A DNA stretch of 8,588 nt from DASSBG01 sp965651365 (GTDB taxonomy: Bacteria; Pseudomonadota; Gammaproteobacteria; Xanthomonadales; Rhodanobacteraceae). The position numbers and the translations under genes are program-made. The stretch's first letter is position 1. Each line of letters begins with the position of its first letter. The stretch is taken from assembly GCA_965651365.1 (NCBI GenBank), contig CBFGSA010000117.1:1-8588 (forward strand). Direction: 5' to 3'. The notes below the pieces were generated by a model, which worked only from the letters and a program-made list of their open reading frames with translations, did no database searches and was not told the DNA's origin. Positions 6,229 to 8,588 of the stretch are shown in pieces.

Positions 6229-6795
6229 ATGGCAACCTACGGACTGAACGACGTCAAGAACGGACTGCGGGTCCTGGTGGACGGCGATCCCTACATCATT
6301 GTCGACACCGATTTCATCAAGCCGGGCAAGGGTCAGGCCTTTACCCGCGTCAAGATTCGCAACCTGAAAAACGGAAAAGTGGTCGAAAAGACCCTCAAGG
6401 CCAACGAGTCGGTGGAAGGTGCCGATGTGGTCGACACCAACATGCAGTATCTGTACTCCGACGGTGAATTCTGGCACTTCATGCACCCGGAGACTTTCGA
6501 GCAGCACCAGGCCGACAAGGCCGCCATGAGCGATGCCGCGCAGTGGCTCAAGGGCGAAGAGGAATGCGTGGTGACACTGTGGAACGGCGTGCCGCTGTCG
6601 GTGATCCCGCCCAATTTCGTCGAACTGCAGATCACCGAGACCGATCCCGGCGTGCGCGGTGACACTTCGGGCGGCGGCGGCAAGCCGGCCACCCTGGAAA
6701 CCGGCGCCGTGGTGCGCGTGCCGCTGTTCGTGGCCCAGGACGAGATCATCAAGGTCGATACCCGCAGCGGCGAATACGTCGGCCGAGTCAAGTGA
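6229..6795 (+). CDS. efp: Elongation factor P
   Basis: EF-P binds between the ribosomal P and E sites and stimulates peptide bond formation at polyproline stretches. The 188-residue product has the standard length and three beta-barrel domains (about 1-64, 65-128 and 129-188). The modification loop reads KPGKGQAF, and its Lys34 is the residue that EpmA beta-lysylates, consistent with epmB next door. Other family marks are EGADVVDTNMQYLY (residues 63-76), DGEFWHFM, the GDTSGGGGKPATLETGA stretch and the end KVDTRSGEYVGRVK. The start is the ATG at 6229 with GGAG eight bases upstream. EpmA is not in this window and should be elsewhere in the genome. The stop codon lies inside a long hairpin arm. 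Confidence 0.98.
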   Translation: MATYGLNDVKNGLRVLVDGDPYIIVDTDFIKPGKGQAFTRVKIRNLKNGKVVEKTLKANESVEGADVVDTNMQYLYSDGEFWHFMHPETFEQHQADKAAMSDAAQWLKGEEECVVTLWNGVPLSVIPPNFVELQITETDPGVRGDTSGGGGKPATLETGAVVRVPLFVAQDEIIKVDTRSGEYVGRVK

Positions 6796-6839
6796 CGCAT
6801 TGGCGCGCAAACGAAGTTTGCGCCTTTGCCAATGCGTCA
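6793..6839. repeat. Nested hairpin that includes the efp stop codon
   Basis: The outer arms TGACGCATTGGC (6793-6804) and GCCAATGCGTCA (6828-6839) are perfect complements. Inside them GCGCAAAC (6805-6812) and GTTTGCGC (6816-6823) pair around the loop GAA, with only the four bases CTTT (6824-6827) bulged. The result is a 20-bp stem with one asymmetric bulge. The efp TGA is the first three bases of the left arm. No T-run follows directly, so it probably acts with the terminator just downstream or as a 3'-end stabiliser. Confidence 0.85.
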
Positions 6840-6847
6840 TCCCGGAC

Positions 6848-6866
6848 GCCGCGCAGCGGCATTTTT
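6848..6866 (+). terminator. Intrinsic terminator of efp, derived from a repeat half
   Basis: The stem GCCGC (6848-6852) / GCGGC (6856-6860) with loop GCA is followed by A and six T (6862-6867). The 25 bases 6836-6860 match 8364-8388, the left half of the REPIN downstream of the deaminase gene, with a single difference. So the terminator appears to be a repeat half abutting a T-run. Confidence 0.7.
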
Positions 6867-6874
6867 TCAAGCAG

Positions 6875-6907
6875 GGTGGGTCAAGGAGCGCCAGCGACGG
6901 ACCCACC
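6875..6907. repeat. GGTGGGTC palindromic repeat
   Basis: GGTGGGTC (6875-6882) and GACCCACC (6900-6907) are perfect 8-bp arms around 17 bases that contain the two GCG triplets of a possible small inner stem. The sequence resembles a dispersed intergenic palindrome that I recall from Xanthomonadales and related genomes, but only one copy is in this window. It sits 24 bp before the deaminase start, so it would lie in the 5' leader of that mRNA if transcription began upstream. Confidence 0.6.
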
Positions 6908-6931
6908 GTGGCCTGAAGCCCAGGGAAGCGC

Positions 6932-8266
6932 ATGAGCTCCGTCACCCCCCAAGCCGTCGACCTGCGCATTGAAGCCCGCTGGGTTCTGCCCATTGAGCCG
7001 GCCGGCATCGTGCACGAAAACCATGCGCTGATCGTCAGCGACGGCGTCATCGTCGATCTGCTGCCGGTGGCGGAAGCCCAGTCGCGCTACACCGCGCGCG
7101 AGGTGCAGTCACTGGATCAGCACGTGCTGATGCCTGGCCTGATCAATGCCCATACGCACAACCCGATGACCCTGATGCGGGGCTTGGCCGATGACTTGCC
7201 TCTGATGGAATGGCTGGAAAAGCACATCTGGCCGGTCGAAGCCAAGGTCATGGGTCCCGAATTCATCCGTGACGGTGTCGAACTGGCGGTGGCCGAGATG
7301 CTGCTGGGTGGCACCACCTGCGCCAACGAAAACTATTTCTTCCCCGACGTGATCGGCGCCACCTACCGTCGGCTGGGCTTTCGCGCCTGTGTCGGCCTGC
7401 CGGTGATCGAGTTTCCCAGTCCCTGGGCCAGGACCCGTGACGAATACTTCGACCGGGCGCTGGAAACGCACGACGCACTGCAGGGCGATCCGCTGATCAC
7501 CACCGCCTTCGTGCCGCACGCACCGTACACGGTGTCCGATGACAGCTTCGAACGCATTCGCGTGTTTTCCGATCAGCTCGACATTCCCGTGCATCTGCAC
7601 CTGCACGAAACGGCGCAGGAGATTGCCGACAGCAAACGCGATCACGGCGTACGGCCGATACAGCGCCTGGACAAACTGGGTCTGGTCAATGACCGTCTGA
7701 TTGCCGTGCACATGACCGAAGTCACCGAAGCGGAAATGGCGCAGTGTGCACGCGCCGGCGTGTCGGTGGTGCATTGCCCGGAGTCCAATCTGAAACTCGC
7801 CTCGGGTTTCTGCCCGGCCGATGCGCTGCTTGAGACCGGCGTCAACCTGGCCATCGGCACCGACGGCTGCGCGTCCAACAACGACCTGGACATGTTTGGC
7901 GAAATGCGTACCGCCGCATTGCTGGCCAAGGCGGTGGCGAAGAAGGCCGACGCGTTCAAGGCCGCAGATGCGCTGCAGGCGGCCACCCTCAACGGCGCCA
8001 AAGCCATGAACCTCGCCGATCAGGTCGGCTCGCTGGTTCCCGGCAAGCAGGCCGATGTCATCGCGCTTCGAATCGGCGATGAACTGGGCTCACAGCCGCT
8101 TTATGACGTGCGCTCGCAACTGGTCTACGACAGCAACCGCAAGCAGGTCAGCGATGTCTGGGTTTCCGGCAAGCACAAGGTCCGCGCCGGCGAACTGACC
8201 GACATGGACGCCGACGAGCTGCTGGCCAAGGCACGCAGTTGGCGCGATCGCATCCGCGCGCTGTGA
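6932..8266 (+). CDS. mtaD: 5'-methylthioadenosine/S-adenosylhomocysteine deaminase (TRZ/ATZ family)
   Basis: This 444-residue amidohydrolase probably deaminates 5'-methylthioadenosine and/or S-adenosylhomocysteine to the inosyl forms in the cytoplasm. Metal and catalytic positions of the family are present: HTH (His74, His76) in GLINAHTHNP, His223 and Glu226 in HLHLHET, His260 in AVHMTEV, and Asp311 in IGTDGCASNNDLDMFGEMR. SNLKLASG (285-292) also matches. Spacing agrees with the characterised Thermotoga MTA/SAH deaminase apart from a small insertion. The C-terminal part (about 365-415) returns to the composite beta-sandwich. The ATG at 6932 has AGGGAA at 6922-6927. Placement before ubiG recalls the Pseudomonas locus in which MTA deaminase precedes ubiG. 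Other substrates (guanine, triazine or other adenosine analogues) cannot be excluded from sequence alone. Confidence 0.88.
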   Translation: MSSVTPQAVDLRIEARWVLPIEPAGIVHENHALIVSDGVIVDLLPVAEAQSRYTAREVQSLDQHVLMPGLINAHTHNPMTLMRGLADDLPLMEWLEKHIWPVEAKVMGPEFIRDGVELAVAEMLLGGTTCANENYFFPDVIGATYRRLGFRACVGLPVIEFPSPWARTRDEYFDRALETHDALQGDPLITTAFVPHAPYTVSDDSFERIRVFSDQLDIPVHLHLHETAQEIADSKRDHGVRPIQRLDKLGLVNDRLIAVHMTEVTEAEMAQCARAGVSVVHCPESNLKLASGFCPADALLETGVNLAIGTDGCASNNDLDMFGEMRTAALLAKAVAKKADAFKAADALQAATLNGAKAMNLADQVGSLVPGKQADVIALRIGDELGSQPLYDVRSQLVYDSNRKQVSDVWVSGKHKVRAGELTDMDADELLAKARSWRDRIRAL

Positions 8267-8286
8267 AGTGAATCGGAGAGAACCGG

Positions 8287-8541
8287 GTGATTGAGGTTTT
8301 GTACGACGACTTGGGGCTGAATTGCAGGGATGCCCAGAATGCCTTGTGTCGATGCAGACTTTCGTCATTCCGGACGCCGCGCAGCGGCGATCCGGAATCC
8401 ACCTTCTGGCCGGACGTTTCCCGCAAGCGAGTGGATTCCGGGTTCCACGCTGCGCGTGGCCCCGGAATGACGGATTTCTGGATTACCCTTCGCTTGGCGG
8501 GGAGCAGTACAGTGCGGCCATGGAGCCTCTGGCATGTCTGA
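8287..8541 (+). CDS. Doubtful small ORF with a good ribosome site, running into a repeat
   Basis: GGAGAG at 8275-8280 lies six bases before a GTG at 8287, which opens an 84-codon frame starting MIEVLYDDLGLNCRDAQNAL. Only about the first 25 residues come from unique DNA; residues about 26-62 are translated REPIN sequence and carry Arg/Pro/Ser-rich content of the kind often misannotated from such repeats. The end overlaps the ubiG start. No known family is recognised. It may be a small gene truncated by the repeat, a leader peptide, or chance. Confidence 0.15.
   Translation: MIEVLYDDLGLNCRDAQNALCRCRLSSFRTPRSGDPESTFWPDVSRKRVDSGFHAARGPGMTDFWITLRLAGSSTVRPWSLWHV
8363..8472. repeat. REPIN: two inverted REP-like hairpins
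   Basis: The ends CGTCATTCCGG (8363-8373) and CCGGAATGACG (8462-8472) are perfect complements, and so are the inner edges CCGGAATCCAC (8392-8402) and GTGGATTCCGG (8431-8441). Each half is itself a hairpin: the left has ATTCCGG/CCGGAAT with inner GCCGC/GCGGC, and the right has ATTCCGGG/CCCGGAAT with inner CCACGC/GCGTGG. This is the REPIN layout of two inverted REP sequences joined by a spacer (about 8403-8430). No RAYT transposase gene is in the window. A half-copy follows efp. The rest of the 267-bp gap between the deaminase and ubiG shows no clear terminator or promoter. Confidence 0.85.
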
Positions 8542-8588
8542 AACCGTGCGCGACAACGTGAGCCCGGAAGAGCTGGCCCGTTTCGACA
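8534..8588 (+). CDS. ubiG: Ubiquinone biosynthesis O-methyltransferase UbiG, N-terminal fragment
   Basis: Only the first 18 codons are present (MSETVRDNVSPEELARFD); the gene runs off the right edge. UbiG is the SAM-dependent O-methyltransferase of ubiquinone synthesis. The short acidic leader followed by a PEELARFD-type segment matches the start of UbiG proteins, where it precedes the WWDP motif. GGAG at 8522-8525 is eight bases upstream of the ATG. The overlapping ATG at 8520 is closed by a stop within 14 codons. Identification rests on this short segment plus position after the deaminase gene. Confidence 0.7.
   Translation, partial: MSETVRDNVSPEELARFD

Noticed and set aside
5133..6467. A 444-codon plus-strand frame across epmB and into efp
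   Set aside because: It overlaps two certain genes in wrong frames and has the low-complexity composition of a shadow frame.
6181..7050. A 289-codon minus-strand frame over efp and the start of the deaminase gene
   Set aside because: It is antisense to efp and runs through the terminator and repeats; there are no motifs.
1..8588. CRISPR array, tRNA, rRNA, phage, transposase or toxin-antitoxin system
   Set aside because: No regularly spaced direct repeats, no cloverleaf and no matching proteins were seen; the repeats present are dispersed palindromes.

Overview
The window is a GC-rich piece of chromosome that fits a gammaproteobacterium. The rpsP-rimM-trmD-rplS operon behind ffh, a FimX-like degenerate GGDEF/EAL protein, a divergent epmB/efp pair and an MTA/SAH-deaminase gene in front of ubiG together suggest the Xanthomonadales (Lysobacterales) or a neighbouring order. 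The order is inferred from gene content and protein flavour; no 16S or other marker is present. There is no phage, insertion sequence, CRISPR array, tRNA or rRNA. The genes are housekeeping or signalling genes, and the accessory character lies in the intergenic palindromic repeats.

Layout. 1-498: 3' part of ffh (signal recognition particle GTPase, M domain). 499-718: gap with a pair of inverted palindromic repeats (REPIN-like) and a probable rpsP promoter. 719-2771: translation operon rpsP (S16), rimM, trmD, rplS (L19), all on +, closed by a strong bidirectional terminator at 2795-2829. 2830-2986: a third copy of the first repeat family and a long-armed inverted repeat. 2987-5053 (-): FimX-like REC-PAS-GGDEF-EAL protein with degenerate catalytic motifs. 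5148-6155 (-): epmB, the EF-P lysine 2,3-aminomutase. 6229-6795 (+): efp, divergent from epmB. 6793-6907: nested hairpin, repeat-derived terminator and another palindrome. 6932-8266 (+): MTA/SAH deaminase. 8267-8533: gap with a 110-bp REPIN and a doubtful small ORF. 8534-8588 (+): first 18 codons of ubiG.

How the genes work together. ffh belongs to co-translational targeting. The S16/RimM/TrmD/L19 operon makes two ribosomal proteins, the 30S maturation factor that binds near S19 in the 30S head, and the m1G37 tRNA methyltransferase. EF-P relieves stalling at polyproline, and EpmB makes the (R)-beta-lysine that EpmA (not in this window) attaches to EF-P Lys34, which is present here. The deaminase would clear S-adenosylhomocysteine and methylthioadenosine, and its neighbour UbiG is a SAM-dependent methyltransferase that produces S-adenosylhomocysteine. 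The FimX-like protein is probably a c-di-GMP receptor for type IV pilus function; it has no obvious pathway link to its neighbours.

I do not see a clearly new biological system. The most noteworthy signals are the intergenic repeats: three stem-loops of one family with covarying inner stems, a second family present both as a full REPIN and as a half-copy that serves as the efp terminator, and a third palindrome. The degenerate c-di-GMP protein and the long hairpin that incorporates the efp stop codon are also worth a look.
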